Numbered from the stretch's first letter, positions 45,786 through 59,299 are shown. The stretch: DNA of 64,000 bases from Kuschelorhynchus macadamiae (GCA_030620095.1 JAUTXW010002370.1:248001-312000), one strand, 5' to 3'. The notes: generated from the letters alone by a model not told the origin. Made by a program: numbers and translations.

Positions 45786-45823
45786 GGTCTGATGATGCAT
45801 GAAAAGGCGAAACACGTGTAACC
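45786..45823 (+). ncRNA. Hammerhead ribozyme candidate downstream of PLE
   Basis: In order: GGT, CTGATGA, T, GC, loop, GC, GAAAC, ACGT, GTA, ACC. CTGATGA is the exact canonical box. Stem I is GGT/ACC. Stem III is one C-G pair closed by ACGU next to the usual A-U pair, and cleavage would follow GUA at 45820. Stem II is weak (two pairs). It lies about 310 bp after the PLE stop codon, the region where PLE hammerheads are expected. Confidence 0.65.
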
Positions 45824-48119
45824 GCATTATACTCTTTTTGACTGAGACCGAGACTTTGTGTTTTATTTCTAGTTTAGTCATTTGAAAGTTGGTCTCTTAG
45901 AGAATATGGACGCTTTCTTATAGTTTAATAAGTACAGAGTTAAACAACAGAGCCGAATACCGATAAGAGAGGACAACTGGTACAGATTCTATCTCCAGAA
46001 AGACGGCCATTTCCAAATAAAAGCTTATTGATCGATTCTCCACGATTACGCCATAACTGTCAGTTGACCGCTGAAAGTCGGTTTGGTTTGAAATTAACCT
46101 ATAAATTCGAACTTTCACATTTGAAATACCTACATAGCCGTCATCAAATTTTAAATGTTACGAGTAACAGCAATGTATTTTATATGGATTTTTTTTTAAT
46201 TTAAGTAGGTACTGCATTTGTACAATGGAACCTTAGACTTTACGCATTTGATTTCAATCAAAAATGATTCCTCTGAAACAAAAAAAAACACTATTTTTAT
46301 CAAAACAATCGACTTTTTGAAATTTATTTTTTTAGGTCAAAGTTTTTCCAGTATATATAAAATAAAAAGTAATTTGTTGTCGATAGCAACGCTATTGTCT
46401 CCGTCTACGAACTAAGAGACAGTCGACAAAATATTTCGGCATGAACATCAAAGAATCCGACAAAGCTGGCCTGTGTTATCGGTATTTTGCTCTATGGCTA
46501 AACAAAATACGTTATTTTGAAAGTCAACAATTAAAATTGGAATCAATAGAAACAATTAAAATGCAAAAACAAAACATTTTTCATCATGAACTTTATATTT
46601 CTATAAGTGTAATGTAATAGACGGGAGAGACTAACCAATTAAAGAAAAACTGTATACTGCGTATTCCATAGAAAAATGAACTGGCTCAACAATTCTTTAT
46701 TTGTATATTTTCGTGGTTTTCTAGGTGACGTTTTAAGAAAGCTGGTAATATTTTGTCCCTGTCACTGACTGCATGAGTTTTATAAATTATATGAAAAAAA
46801 AAGGCGATCAAATGGTGATATATTATATGAAACCTTATAGGCCATATAAAATTACAAAAATGAAGTGAATGACAAAACAAATTAACTTTGTTAAAGCGTA
46901 TACCTGAATCGTCCTTGCCAGAAAAATTATCTTATTACATAAACGCTCATTATTTCACAAAAAGAACTTTCACATTCTCGAAATAAATCTCTATGTGCAG
47001 CTTAAACTATATATAGTTAAAGAGAAACTAGTCAGTGCAGGAATATTTCGTCGTGAACCGCAAACTGGAACTCTATTAATTTAATTGGGTCTAACTTGGA
47101 AACCTATTAATGACATTTGCAAAGTTTCTGCAGCAAAATCTAAAATATTGTAGGGATTACTCGCAGGAATTGCTTTTCACATACTAGTTGAATCATCAGA
47201 GATACAAAATGACTATTTGTAATGTTTTAAGACCGGTTTGCACAAAATTATTTTTGAAATGGATTTAAATAATTATGTTTGTTTTGAAAATGAACTTCAT
47301 CTGGTCATTCTAATTATATAAGTTTGTGATATTATTGATCTTAATAATATATACTTCTCCTATGGTAACAACACAAACTGAAAGCAAAGTAAAATTAATA
47401 AAAAGTGAAAAGTTAAAAAAAATAAAATAGTTTTCATCGAGTATGAATATAATAATAAAACTACAGATTGACAAAAAAGTTAAAGAATAATCGATTTATT
47501 TGTTTTCACTATAGCCATTAAAATTAAACATGCGAACAATATAGTCGATATAATAAATCAAGAGACCAGATACCAGATTTCACAATTTGTTTGCCAATTA
47601 TGTGAATTGTATATTTCAAATAGAATATCATATTAATTTTAGTGCAATCAATTATTGCTATTGCCCAGGTTAACTTACTTAAGACTCGATGAACATATAT
47701 ATTGTAACCCTGCAATTTTGAAAAAAAAAAACTGTTTATTTACTTAAAAACAAAAAGGTTCCGTCTCAAAATTAGGTATGGGGAATAATTCATATTTTTT
47801 AAAGATATTATAACCTACCTATTTTTCTTTACTTTGCTTTATGTTAAGAATAATCTATTGTTAATGACTCTTTTGACATAGTCCTGAATATTATCTTAAA
47901 ATTCCCTTAAATTTATTTTAAATTTGTAAAGTCCTCCATATAAAATCAATATGTATTTCTACAGACGATTTACTTCTTTTATACATATATAAAAGTAATT
48001 TATTTTTTTTAATATAATAAGACCGAAAAATAATTTTGTCCAAATTCCAAATCGAATAAATTTAAAAACAGAATGACATAAAATAAGCCGTGTAAATATA
48101 CTTAGTTTAAAGCCTTCTT
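45824..48119. other. Unassigned AT-rich sequence
   Basis: No gene, repeat family or structured element recognised. Confidence 0.4.
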
Positions 48120-48710
48120 CTTTCTTCCTGAGTCTTCTTGTACTCAATTCTGGGAATTGGCCTCTCTCAAATTGTTGTATTATTCTTCTAAATACTTCAG
48201 TTACTTTTTGTTATTCTTGCTATCCATCAGTTTCTTTTTTTATCTCGCAAGGTAACACTTCCATTATCCCCTGTGTAGGTCTAATTTTATCCATAATTTG
48301 TTTTGTAAGAATCCACGTTTCTGCCCCCTATATCCTCACAGAGGATGCAATGATCAAATATTCTAGTTCTAAGGCGTTGAGAAATGTTCTTGTTTTTTAG
48401 GACATATCGTCTTTAGACCTTCTTCATTTTCTGAGAATAGTACCACATCATCAGCAAACCACAGATGGCTCAGTCTCTGACATGTGAATATCCTTTCTAT
48501 AATCATGAGGATATGTTGCGTCACTTCTCTTTCAATTCCAACTTTATTTAATCTTCTTGAAGTTTAATAGTGGATTTTGTTTTTTGATATAAACTTTCCA
48601 GTACATTTTTGTATCAGTGGTCCATATGAGCATCGTGAATTTTATCCATGATTGCCCAGGGTTCAACCGAATTAGAGGCTTGTTTGTCATCCGCGAAGGC
48701 AATGATTAAT
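48120..48710 (-). pseudogene. RTE-like LINE reverse-transcriptase relic
   Basis: Minus-strand relic. From 48700 down, frames give SLYQKTKSTIKLQED (finger region), then FADDVVLFSENEEGLKT (catalytic ADD intact, near 48455), and further down KRGFLQNKLWIKLDLHRG and related pieces of the region after the palm. The FADDVVL-SENEE-L spacing is typical of RTE/BovB-like LINEs. Frames change several times; no endonuclease and no 3' end are visible. Confidence 0.7.
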
Positions 48711-50764
48711 GGCAAGTTGTACTCGTACTTGATTTTTCTATATAAGCTAGATTTATTAAAAACACTTATTTTCTTCCATTTTATTTCCATATGTTTTTAT
48801 ACGGAATATGAGCAAAGTTTAACACACCATATTTTAAAAACTAGTCATAGAATGAATTTACTTTTAATGAGAAAACTCTAACGGATGCCATACGCAAGGT
48901 TGTCAAAACTAGCATCGCACCAGAACCCCATTAAGATTATGCGTATGATTATATAGTCCTTTATCCAGTACCTAGATCTGTCGTTTGATTATTATGGTAA
49001 TAGGTTGTTATTTATTTTACTGTTTTTTTGCGTCAGTTAAGCTAATGGTTAATATATGGTGAAAAAATTGAGTTACTTCTAGCTATAAATACATGAACAT
49101 CTTTTTCTAGGACTGTCAATAAAAGTCCTTATTATATGTTCAATAGTAATTCCGGAACATATTGCACTGTTTTATTCACATTTTCATTGAGCTTCAATAA
49201 CCAGGGTGATTAAACTACAACGTTTCCATTGAGAACGGGTATGTTTTAACAGAGGCGGCGTTGACCGGCGCCGCGTCAACACGCCATAGCTACAGCCCAG
49301 CAATGCAAATACAAACAAAGTAAATGACAATAATTATTATTTTCATACAAGATTGAGTTTGAAGTGTTTTATAGTTATTAAACAATTAATATATAATAGT
49401 AGCAGTCATAGAAAAATTATAGTGTAAAAGTCGCATGGAATGACCATTTCCTACTCGTATGATTTGCATGTTACATCATACTCGTAGTGCATGTCATACC
49501 ATGCTCATTGTACAATATACTATTACAGACACAGAGAATACAAAATGCGTTTCGTCGGGTGAAAAAGAATATCCTACGTTTGCAAAGCGCGGAATAGAAC
49601 ACTTTATGAAACGGTATATACATTTTTAGAAAAGTATTACATTGAGGAGAAATTAAGGCATCTCAAGAAATAAGGGACACCAGGGGACCCTGAAATGTTT
49701 GCGTACATACCAGGGTCGCTGGAATGTATGAAACTGGCAATTTTTTCCAAAAGTAAGAGAGCTATAAGAAAACCTTAAACAAAAAAATTTTTAATTTTTT
49801 TAAAAGTCTATTGGTGTAAAGAAAAACTAATTATACAGGACTACTCATAAACTCATTACACAACCCAAAAGCATTTTTTAAAAGAAATAACCTATATAAT
49901 ATACGACCATCAATTAAGCCTCTTCTTGCTAATTATAGATATACCAGGTTTGATACATTTATCTTTAAAGACACCCGAGGAATTTGAGAAAACCCATTTC
50001 ATAATAGAGAGACGGAAAACGTTTTACTACGTAGTGAAGTATGCTTTTTGGCAGGGTTTTTCACAAATTTAAGACCCATAAACATAAAGGTATTACACCT
50101 AATATAATTATAATCAGCGCAAAGATGAATATATAATATACAGTGTAGTTCGTTTAAAAAATGCAAATTTCTTTTATTTTGACTTTATAACCAATCCTGT
50201 ACAATTAGTTTTTCTGCATTCCAATAGATTTTTAATATACAGTCGAATGCGGTCTTATCGTGCGGGTCCAAAGGTCACCAACGTTATGAATCAAATCAGA
50301 AAACACAGTGAGTACCAAAATGTTGTGTGATTCTTTAATCGAGCTATTAAATCTCGATGGGCTATTTACAAATATACAGGTAGAAAGAAAATAGTTTTTT
50401 TTTAGTATATTACGCAATATTATTAAGATAGCCACTTTATATTATTTTATATATTAAATGCCGAGGGACTAAATAAGAAAATTCGCTAAATATGTATTTG
50501 GTTGGCAAAAACAAAAATACACAAAATGTCAAGCGCCTTAATAAAGTCGGAAGGCGGTTCAAATCAGTGAAGCAATCAGGATATCTTTTGTTTATACAGC
50601 CACTTAATGAAAGTGAGATTTTTTTATCAATCACCAAAAATTATGAGCCCCCTTGACCTAAAAATCTAACCACTTATACAGTGTCATTTATTTAAATGCG
50701 GGCCACCCCTATGCAAAGAAAACTTGTTTTTTTTCTGTATTGTGATAACAAAAAAAATTTATTT
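48711..50764. other. Unassigned AT-rich sequence
   Basis: No gene recognised. The block at 49200-49320 (CAGGGTGATTAAACTACAAC, GGCGGCGTTGACCGGCGCCG) is richer in GC and may be the end of an unknown element, but no partner end was found. Confidence 0.35.
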
Positions 50765-51023
<259 letters not shown>

Positions 51024-51034
51024 TAAATTAAAAT

Positions 51035-51275
51035 TCACTGGCTAATATCCAGGAGCCAGTGGCAAAAGCTCTGAGAATCGGTATAAGGAATGTACAGAAA
51101 CTTGTGCATAAAAAAAAACATAATTTACTTCCGAAGGAAATTAAGAAATGTACACGAAAAAATCCAAAGGCAAAAAACTTAAGTTACAATGCAAAAATGG
51201 ATATTCATAATGCAATTTATGATTTAAACACGTCAAAGACTAATATAATCCTTCATAAACTTTTTAATATTATAG
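51035..51275 (+). pseudogene. Tc1/mariner-type transposase N-terminal fragment (second copy, plus strand)
   Basis: Encodes VAKALRIGIRNVQKLVHKKK, LLPKEIKKCTRKNPK and YNAKMDIHNAIYDLNTSKTN from 51059. This matches, in inverted orientation, the N-terminal region of the minus-strand transposase at 52030-52310, which reads VAKALEIDIK, KKIKKCTRKMPKTEDLSDNV and MDVRNAIYDLYTSKTN. It likely covers the helix-turn-helix DNA-binding region. It ends near 51270, where the C-terminal end of the minus-strand copy begins. Confidence 0.75.
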
Positions 51276-51284
51276 ACTAAAAAA

Positions 51285-52310
51285 TATCATCATCACTTTA
51301 AAAGTTGTAATATGATTTTGACTCAGCCCATATTAATTCTATTGCGTTAAACTGGCAATGGTATGGCGGCAGTCGTAAAACCTCATGTCCATTTTCCCGT
51401 AATATTTCATCATGCCGTAGATATTGTTGGTTTTTTAATAGATTTTGCCATTAAAAGTAGTTCTAGTTTCAGCATATTGGGTAAAGGATTTTGTTTTTGT
51501 TTTATTAGCCAGTCATAAATATCACTTTTCTTCCAGGATGAAGTAGGTTGTTTACATAAGACTCTTGAATGATTAGATGCATTGTCCAGAATGATTAAAG
51601 ATGGAGTATGTAAATTTGGAATCAGTTGTTCTTTTAACCACTTTTCAAACAGTTCAGAGTTCATATTATCATGGTAGTCCATACTTTTGGATGTTGAAGA
51701 AAAAAGTAAACTTGCACCTGGGAGCAATCCTGTTGAAGAACCTGCATGCAAAATGATGAACCGTTTTCCCGTCCCACATACCTTTTTTCTCCTAACACTT
51801 TTTACGGACTCGTCCTGCCAAGATTTTGAACCACTTCCATTAGAAAATATCCAAGTCTCGTCTGAAAATACCACTTTTCTAAATTTTGAATTAACATTTT
51901 CCGTGTATTTATTCAAAAACTGGATACGCTGACTTGCTATATGTGGCAACTTGCATAAAAATCTTCGATTACAGTCCTTTTTATATCGAAAACCCAACAT
52001 TTTTATTAATTTTGACAACGATTTTAGTCCAATTTCCAGTATGCCTCGATTTTTTAAAGCTTATTTTAAAACTTGAAGGATTATGTTAGTTTTTGATGTG
52101 TATAAATCGTAAATTGCATTACGAACATCCATTTTTACATTGTCACTTAAGTCTTCTGTCTTTGGCATTTTTCGTGTACATTTCTTAATCTTCTTCGGTA
52201 GTAAATTATGCTATTTTTCATGCACAATTTTCTGCCCCGTCTTTATATCGATTTCCAGAGCTTTTGCTACTGTCTCCTGGATATTGGCCGGTGAATTTTC
52301 ATTTTCGTAT
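51285..52310 (-). pseudogene. Tc1/mariner-superfamily DDE transposase, broken
   Basis: Minus-strand transposase (IS630/Tc1, DDE_3 type). The N-terminal DNA-binding region (about 52310-52060) precedes a linker (LIKMLGFRYKKDCNRRFLCK). The catalytic core has all three acidic motifs: VVFSDETWIF (first D, near 51880), LIILDNASNHS (second D, near 51585) and, in a different frame, LPPYHCQFNAIELIWAESK with the E (near 51340). The open frame 52018-51410 ends at TGA just before the third motif. Upstream stops and frame changes separate the N-terminal domain. The third residue being E makes it DDE. Inactive as it stands; the terminal inverted repeats were not located. Confidence 0.85.
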
Positions 52311-55300
52311 TATTTTATTAGATTTAATACCTTTTTTCGCTTGTGGATGCAAAAAACCCGAAAATTGTTTTCTATCGCTCATTTGTCACTGACTTGTCAA
52401 TCTGGTATTTATATGTTTATCCTCTTTTTTTCGTATGAAAATATCATAGGTCTATTTAATTCATCTTCCGAATTTTATGCGGAGGATATGATTACATGTC
52501 ATAAAAGAAATACAAACTTAAAAAGTTTATCGTTGATAAATCGTATGACCCGCACGATAACACTGCTTTTGACTATATCTAAAATGTCTGTATTTAACAT
52601 TTTTGCTAGCTCGTTTACTTTTAATAATAATCGACCGTTTCCATGCATACCAGCGATCAGGTATCCCATAAGCAGGTATAATAATTTAGTTTTAAATAAA
52701 TTTGAATTTAACCAATTTGCATTTCACTAAATAATTTAATGTACCGATTTTCTTAAAAAATAATATTTTTTCTACGAGCGTGCGAAAAGTGAGTAATTTC
52801 TCATATCAATGCTAAAAGTTCCACTTTCCCGCAGTAATGCTGAAAGTATTTCGGTAGCCCTGAAGCTAAAAACTTCCTCTGCTAATGAACTTCGCCGGAC
52901 CCGGACTGATGAGGTCCAATTTAATATATTTAATAAAATATTGATTAGAAATGACCAAAATTACCCATTATATACCAAATAATTACACATCCTTTCTACT
53001 TGTACTGTTCCTATGAAAATAAGCTTGTGTTGTATACCTGTCTATTGGTCAGAATAGATGTCATAGTGAAAATACAAAAGATATTTGACTTTTAACCAGG
53101 TTTTGAGCGAAAAATGAAGATAGAGGGGTAAATTAAAAAGATTATGATTAATGGAATACTGGAAGACATTATCGGAGAAGCCAAGAAAATTAACGTCGAA
53201 CTGTCCAATGAGTTTAAATATTGACAAGATGCCTACGGACGTGACTGGATACCTGAAGCTGCCGAATTCCGAGCTCTACATTGGGCATTGTCTTCAACTA
53301 CTTTGCTAGAAGTTTGAACATCATTGTGGACGAAAGTGCACAAACATTGCTGAAGGTCATGCGGACGAATTTTTATAAAATAAAATGTACATCTGATTTG
53401 AAACCGAAAACTGAAAACCGGACTACTACTATCAAATCGCAGGAACCAGCAGTTTGACCTCCAAAACCCAGCTACCTCTTTCAACTTGCAGCAACCAGCA
53501 ACAGTTGACCTTCAAAAACCTCATGCTGAGCATAGACCAAGCACAAATAATTCTGAAATGGCAAGACATCTTTCCTTTCTAATTAACTAGCCATAAATTT
53601 AACAAATGTAAGTAACTGTTATTTTACCATTAATATTGTTAATAACACATATTAAATTCAAACTTATTTAGACTTATTTGACGCTTATACAGAAAATAAT
53701 TATTTAAAATATCTCCAATGGCAGTCGCGTGCGAAAAGTGTCGCTTTCCATACTAGTTAGGTAAATAGTTATTTCGAACTAGCATAGCGTGTTAAAGTAA
53801 ATATTTTTCGACGCTAAAATGAATAATTGATATTTTGAAGTTTATTTTTGTCTTTTTCTCAATCTCTCAAACATTGTCTAAAGTTGTAAAAAAATGGTTG
53901 AACTTAAAATAAAAATTTTATAAATATATCCACTAATACATACATCACAAAAGTCTAAAGATATTAAAATTTTGAACTTAAATTTAAACTACATAGTCGG
54001 AAGGAAAATGTTTGCCTTTTTAATAGGTAATTAAGTTAGTTGCGTTTTGGGGTAAGTCATTAATTTTTATTACGCTTTTCGTTTATTTTTAATAGATTAT
54101 CACCTTGTCCGCATGTGTTAAAACGAAAACGCTCTCTTATTAAAAAAAAGAGATTTCTATGTCACCTTAATTTAAAGTTGTATTTTATTTTAATGGTAAG
54201 GTTTAATTGAATATTATGTTATTACCGTGGGCACGTTTAGGTAGGCCGTAAGAGAACTTCATTAAATATCAGACCTGTATGTGTCTTAAGTGATTTTATT
54301 GAGAACTTTGGGATGAATAGTTACAGGCGCCAGGGTTGCTTTATTTTTAAATATTACGCCGAGACGCAATGACCATGGTTTGGTTGATAAAAGTGGCAAC
54401 AATGTGTCGTAAAAATACGTTTTGTCAGTTATGAGGTTCACAGTCATAGATATTTCACGGGTTAAATATTTCTCATGAAATTCAAATAAAGCCCCTCAGA
54501 TGAAATGAAAGCGGGGAGGCGACAAATCGATATCGTCGTGAAGGCGACTAGCAATATACAGAATGCAATGCAAAGGGTATAGGGGTATCGGCGCTGTGAG
54601 GGAGCATCATCCAGGATGGTATTGCTTAAGTACACTTCGCGAAGACAGATATATTATGTTGAACACGCGGCGAAATCCTTTGTAAAATTCAACCACTAGT
54701 TTTTTAAGACACCAACATTATCAAGCTCACGGAGTGGCAGTTTCAAAAAGTCAACAGACTCCATAGTCTTGGCTTTTCCAGTTTCAACAAGCCGTGAAAA
54801 TCATCCTTTCAGTCGGGGAAATCGAAGACATCTCTTTCAGTGGAGTGAAAACCACTGGACCAAAATTTTTTACCGATGAATTTCGTTTGGGGTTATATGA
54901 GAAGGGCTTTATAGCTACAGAGATCAATGATTTTGGGCAAAAATATGCTATCATGCGGGAAAATTCAAGAAATCCTATACTGTAGACACAACAAGACTTG
55001 CTAAAAAGAAGGGTTCTTAATGGCACAGATTATTTTAAAAATTGCTAGCATCTTTTTATTAAGAATGTATAATGTTTATGCATTTTTGTTAGACCCTGCG
55101 TGAGGCAGACAAAAATTAAATAAGAAAATAATACTTTCTTTTGCATATTCAATTTAATTTTATTTCTAAAAATAAAAGACACAGTTTCAAAGTAGAATGG
55201 CTTTATAAAAATCCGCGAGATACTAGCACTTCTTTGGTAACATATATGGACGAGGTGCTAGTTTACTAAAGAATTAAAAAAGCAAAGGAAATTTTTGACT

Positions 55301-56499
55301 TCCTTTAAAAAGGCGACCTTTTTATTTTTACTGATTGCTCTTTACTACCCTGAAGACAGTCATATTATGATTTTACAGTATCTAGCATCATTACCCACGA
55401 AAAAAATATTCGTTTTTAAATTTTAATAATTTTAGAGTTTTTTTAATGTGGGTATTAAAACTTTAAAGAAATAATATAACATCAAAATAGTAACAGGAGA
55501 AAAGAAAATTGAAATGAAAATTATTCCACTTTCTTTTAACATACAACTTTCATAATTTAGTTTTTGGCTGATTCGTAAGTCGTATAAAGTAATTTTTAGT
55601 ATTAATTTTAGAAAAATAAATTACTTGTCCAAAAAACAAACTAAAATGAAGGCTGAAGCGATAACACACAATAAGTATTAACACTCTCATCCTAAAAAAA
55701 CAATGAAAATAAATGACTCAGCATTAACTCTAGTTGTGAAGTTCCGCACTCTAGGGCCCATTCCTGTCCGTTTGGTACTAGTAATTGCTTTTTAGAAATC
55801 TCATTTTGGGTTTTATACTCTAAACCCTATAACAACACTGAATTTAAATGAGTGTCTTACACGAATTTTTCTCTTTTTTTTTCTTTCGATTTTGCTTTAG
55901 GCGTTTAAAGTTCGTTTCATCACATTCCGGCAGTCACCAGCTTTCATCGGTCCGTTAACTCGACGTCATTACAAGCCAAATGCAGTGTTATTTGTTTTGA
56001 GAAACAATGTTTCACTCCACAGGGATCCCGTGAACCCCCTTTAGTTGATTTCCATACGTAATTTAAACAACCTAAGACTGCTGCTGATTTGGATACGGGG
56101 GACGTTTGAGTTTATAATTTTTTTGAAACTAATTTTTAATTTTGAACTTAAATTCCTGTTTAATCTATTTAATAATATACTAATGATAAATCTGAATAAT
56201 AAGTAAACAGGTCAAAACTTATTACGGAATTTGGGAGTAGACCATTTCAAAATGGAAGCACTAAGTGTAGTTCTGCCTTTAGAGAATACTGAATTTCGTG
56301 GAGTTAAGGCCACCGAAAAGGCACTATGAAATTGAAGGCAAAACGTAAGGACATGATTCCATTTTTTCATATATAGTGATGTTCATCTACCAGATAATTT
56401 CGTAAGAAAGTATCATTGTCTTTTTTTGTATAAACGTGGTGGCGTCACAGGGGAAACAAATTCTGTTTTTGCATTGCACATCGATCAGAAGACATTTTT
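52311..56499. other. Unassigned sequence, 4.2 kb
   Basis: No gene can be supported. Points seen: a plus-strand open frame of 196 codons (52140-52730) that is mostly antisense to the transposase and its AT-rich flank; a block at 53230-53560 with a diverged repeat of AACCAGCA-TTTGACCT-CAAAACCCAGC; and open frames on both strands at 54784-55026 (63 and 80 codons) with even base composition but no motif I recognise. One of these could be a decayed element or exon. Confidence 0.35.
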
Positions 56500-57860
56500 A
56501 CTTCCCTAGTAAAAGAGTATTGTGAATGTAAGAAAAACACCCTCGCAGATGCCAAAACACCTGTCAGCTTGTCTGTCGGACTGTCTGTACGTGGCATATC
56601 TCAAAAATTAATTATCCCATTGAATTGAAATTTTGGTCAAGCCTATGAAATGGTTATATTCCGATAAAAATCTAAGATAACGAAACAAAATGACGGTGTA
56701 GCGTAGTGTCAAAAAATATTACTAAAAAAACTATATATCCAATTAATATCCAATAAAACTGAAAATTTGCAGAAAACGGCGGGCCTAGTAAAATGTTGAA
56801 AAAATTATTACTAAAAAACTGTTTAGGTAATTTACATGAAACTTTGCACAAAAATCAAGTATTACGTGACAATCAACAAGCAGCATTTTGGTAAGAAATA
56901 AAGATGGCAAAAAAGCGGCTTAATAAAATACAAACAAAATACGCCTGAAAAAAAACTATTTATTAGATCGATTTCGAATTTTATACAAGGATTAAGTGTA
57001 ATATTATAGAGGTGAACTGGTAAAATTGTGAGACCAATTTAAGATGGCGGAACAAATTATGTCTAAATAAAATGTTTGTAATTGTGATAAAATGTCCCTA
57101 CAAGGTTTTAGATAGAAGTTTTAACGTTTTTAGATGCCCAAAACATGTTTTCTCAATTTCGTCGGTCTCTGTGTCGTTCTGCCTGCCTGTCACTTTGCGA
57201 CAAAGCTAAAAAACTATTTACCCGATCGACTAAATTTGGATCAAAAATTAAATATCTTATAGGGATGACCTGGCATAGTGTTAATAAATATACAAAATAT
57301 AGCGGAACAAAATGGCGGTCTGGTAAAATGTTTAAAAAACTATTACTAAAAAACTAATTATTCAAATTATCTCAAATTTTGCACAAAAATCACGTGTTAC
57401 TTACAAATGAACTGGTAACATTTTGGTATCAGTCTGAGATGAAAATATTTAAAAAAATCTGCCTGAAAAATCTACTTATTAGATTAATTTAAAATTTTGT
57501 GCAAACTGTAAGGGAACAAAATAGCATCCTGTTAAACTGTTTAAAAAATCAAAGTTAACCAAATTCTTATTCAACTGACTTCAATTTTTTTACAAAAATT
57601 AAATGTGCTACGGGAATGAACTGGTACTTGTTCAGTTTATTTTAAATTATGTCCATAAATGAAATATGGCATAGTTAAAAACTGATACAATATTGGTACG
57701 AATCCAATATGGTGGAACAAAGTGGCGCTCAGTATAAATGTTTGAAAAGGCATTATATGCTTATGTGTTACTCAATGAATATGTGGAATTCTAAATTGAG
57801 TCACACCAAGAATAGTCACTTAATAAAAAGAAAGATTAATAACGAGGGAATTTTTTTATA
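56500..57860 (-). mobile_element. Modular repeat family copy (reverse, both ends present)
   Basis: Starts at the inverted end TTTTACTTCCCTAGTAAAAG (56501-56520), followed by GTATTGTGAATGTAAGAAAA. Two end modules appear (near 56570 and 57170, GTCTGTCGGACTGTCTGTAC and TCGGTCTCTGTGTCGTTCTG), each followed by several core modules (ACGAAACAAAATGACGGTG, GCGGAACAAAATGGCGGTC, ATATGGTGGAACAAAGTGGC). It ends with the edge block (TGAGTCACACCAAGAATAGT, AATAACGAGGGAATTTTTTT) near 57795-57858. About 1.36 kb. Confidence 0.8.
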
Positions 57861-59029
57861 TTTGTAGAAAAAATACGCTATGAAATTTTTTTATCAAATG
57901 CATAACTAGAGACTAAAAGACGCAATTTCTACGTGTGCAAATTTTCGATAAAACTTCGTCTAAATTATTGACTTTGCGCGACCGAACGCCTGTTTTTCGG
58001 GGAATGACAAGTCCCTCGTCTAATAAGCATATCAAGTTTTCGTATCTAATAGAACGGCTAAAAACTGCAATTTAATTTGCTAATTAAATTGCCTGTAGTT
58101 TTTGTTAAAAGCTGCAAAATATAGATTTTCCATTATTTTTTCCAATAAGTAAAAAATATAAAATTACAAAGAATTATTTATAATAAATATTATTTTATTT
58201 TTGAATAAATTCAATATGTTTATATTTAAAAATAAGCTTTTGCAATTATATGATTTTCCAATATATAAAATGGTTTTTTTTGTTAATTTAAATTGAAACG
58301 TTAAATAGTGTGTCAATTTTTTCTTAAAGTTCAGAAATAAAACACTTTAAAAAATTAAACAAATAAACTGGTCAATTTGTAGTCCAGTTTTATCTGAAAT
58401 CCAATTAAATCAGGAGAAGCAGCGATACTAATGCTTTTCTAAAAAAATCTCAAAAATGGTAGGGATTATTGTTTCCTTTTTCATGAACATTTTTGAAACA
58501 TTGATAGTAATAGGCTGATTTCGATTCCCACATTTACCATATTTTTCAATATGGTTCTCTCTAAACTAAAAGTGTTTATTTTATCTGTGTATGAAAGTCA
58601 TCAACTCAACTTATATATTTCTTTCTGACCCTGGCTCAAAAAAAGTGTAAAAATATTAATTTTTCGTAACACAAGATATTATATATCTTGTTTATTTTAA
58701 TTTATTAGTGTAAGGTTTTTAGAACAAAACATAAAAACGTTTATGTTGCCAAAACACCAGAAAAACTAAAACATGTTTTAGAAGTTTATTTCAAGGTTAC
58801 TAAGACCTCAAGTATGTCTTGTCTTTTGCACGAAATTACAACTGGGATATATCAAAGAAATGATGTCCGTAAATTTTTAAATAAAATTAAAAATACATGT
58901 TTACAAATGTCTGTTTATTTAATGCCTAACTAAGAACAGCAGAAGGTATTGTTGAAACAATTGTATCCAGGGCAGGTATTTCCTGGTGTACTTAACAGCA
59001 TCTTAATAATAAAAATAAAGATCGGTAAA
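57861..59029. other. Unassigned AT-rich sequence
   Basis: No gene recognised. An imperfect hairpin lies at about 58062-58103 (CTGCAATTTAATTT against AATTAAATTGCC). Confidence 0.4.
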
Positions 59030-59295
59030 TTTTATTTACTCGAAACTCCCCTCGTTATGATTCTTTCTATCTATTGGGAATAGGGAAGTATGACCCAGTA
59101 CATAGTTACATTATATATGTGTTACATATACTGTTTTTCAAAAATTTTTATTGGGCGCCATTTTGTTCCATCATATTGGATTCTTCTACTTATATCACAC
59201 TTGATTTTTGGGCATAATTTAAAATAAATTCAATAAGCTGTTTTTACATTGACACGTACCGCCAGTTTGCTACTTCGTGTTGAATTCGCTCTATT
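59030..59295 (+). mobile_element. Modular repeat family fragment (left end)
   Basis: The edge block GAAACTCCCCTCGTTATGAT (59041-59060), then GGGAAGTATGACCCAGTACA. The first modules are TGGGCGCCATTTTGTTCCAT and ACCGCCAGTTTGCTACTTCG. The copy is cut where the LINE relic begins. Confidence 0.7.
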
Positions 59296-59299
59296 GGTA

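Noticed and set aside
49200..49320. Possible DNA-transposon end at CAGGGTGATTAAA
   Set aside because: No inverted partner with a matching sequence was found within the window.
52140..52730. 196-codon plus-strand open frame
   Set aside because: Its first part is antisense to the Tc1-like transposase N-terminal region and the rest is AT-rich without domain features.
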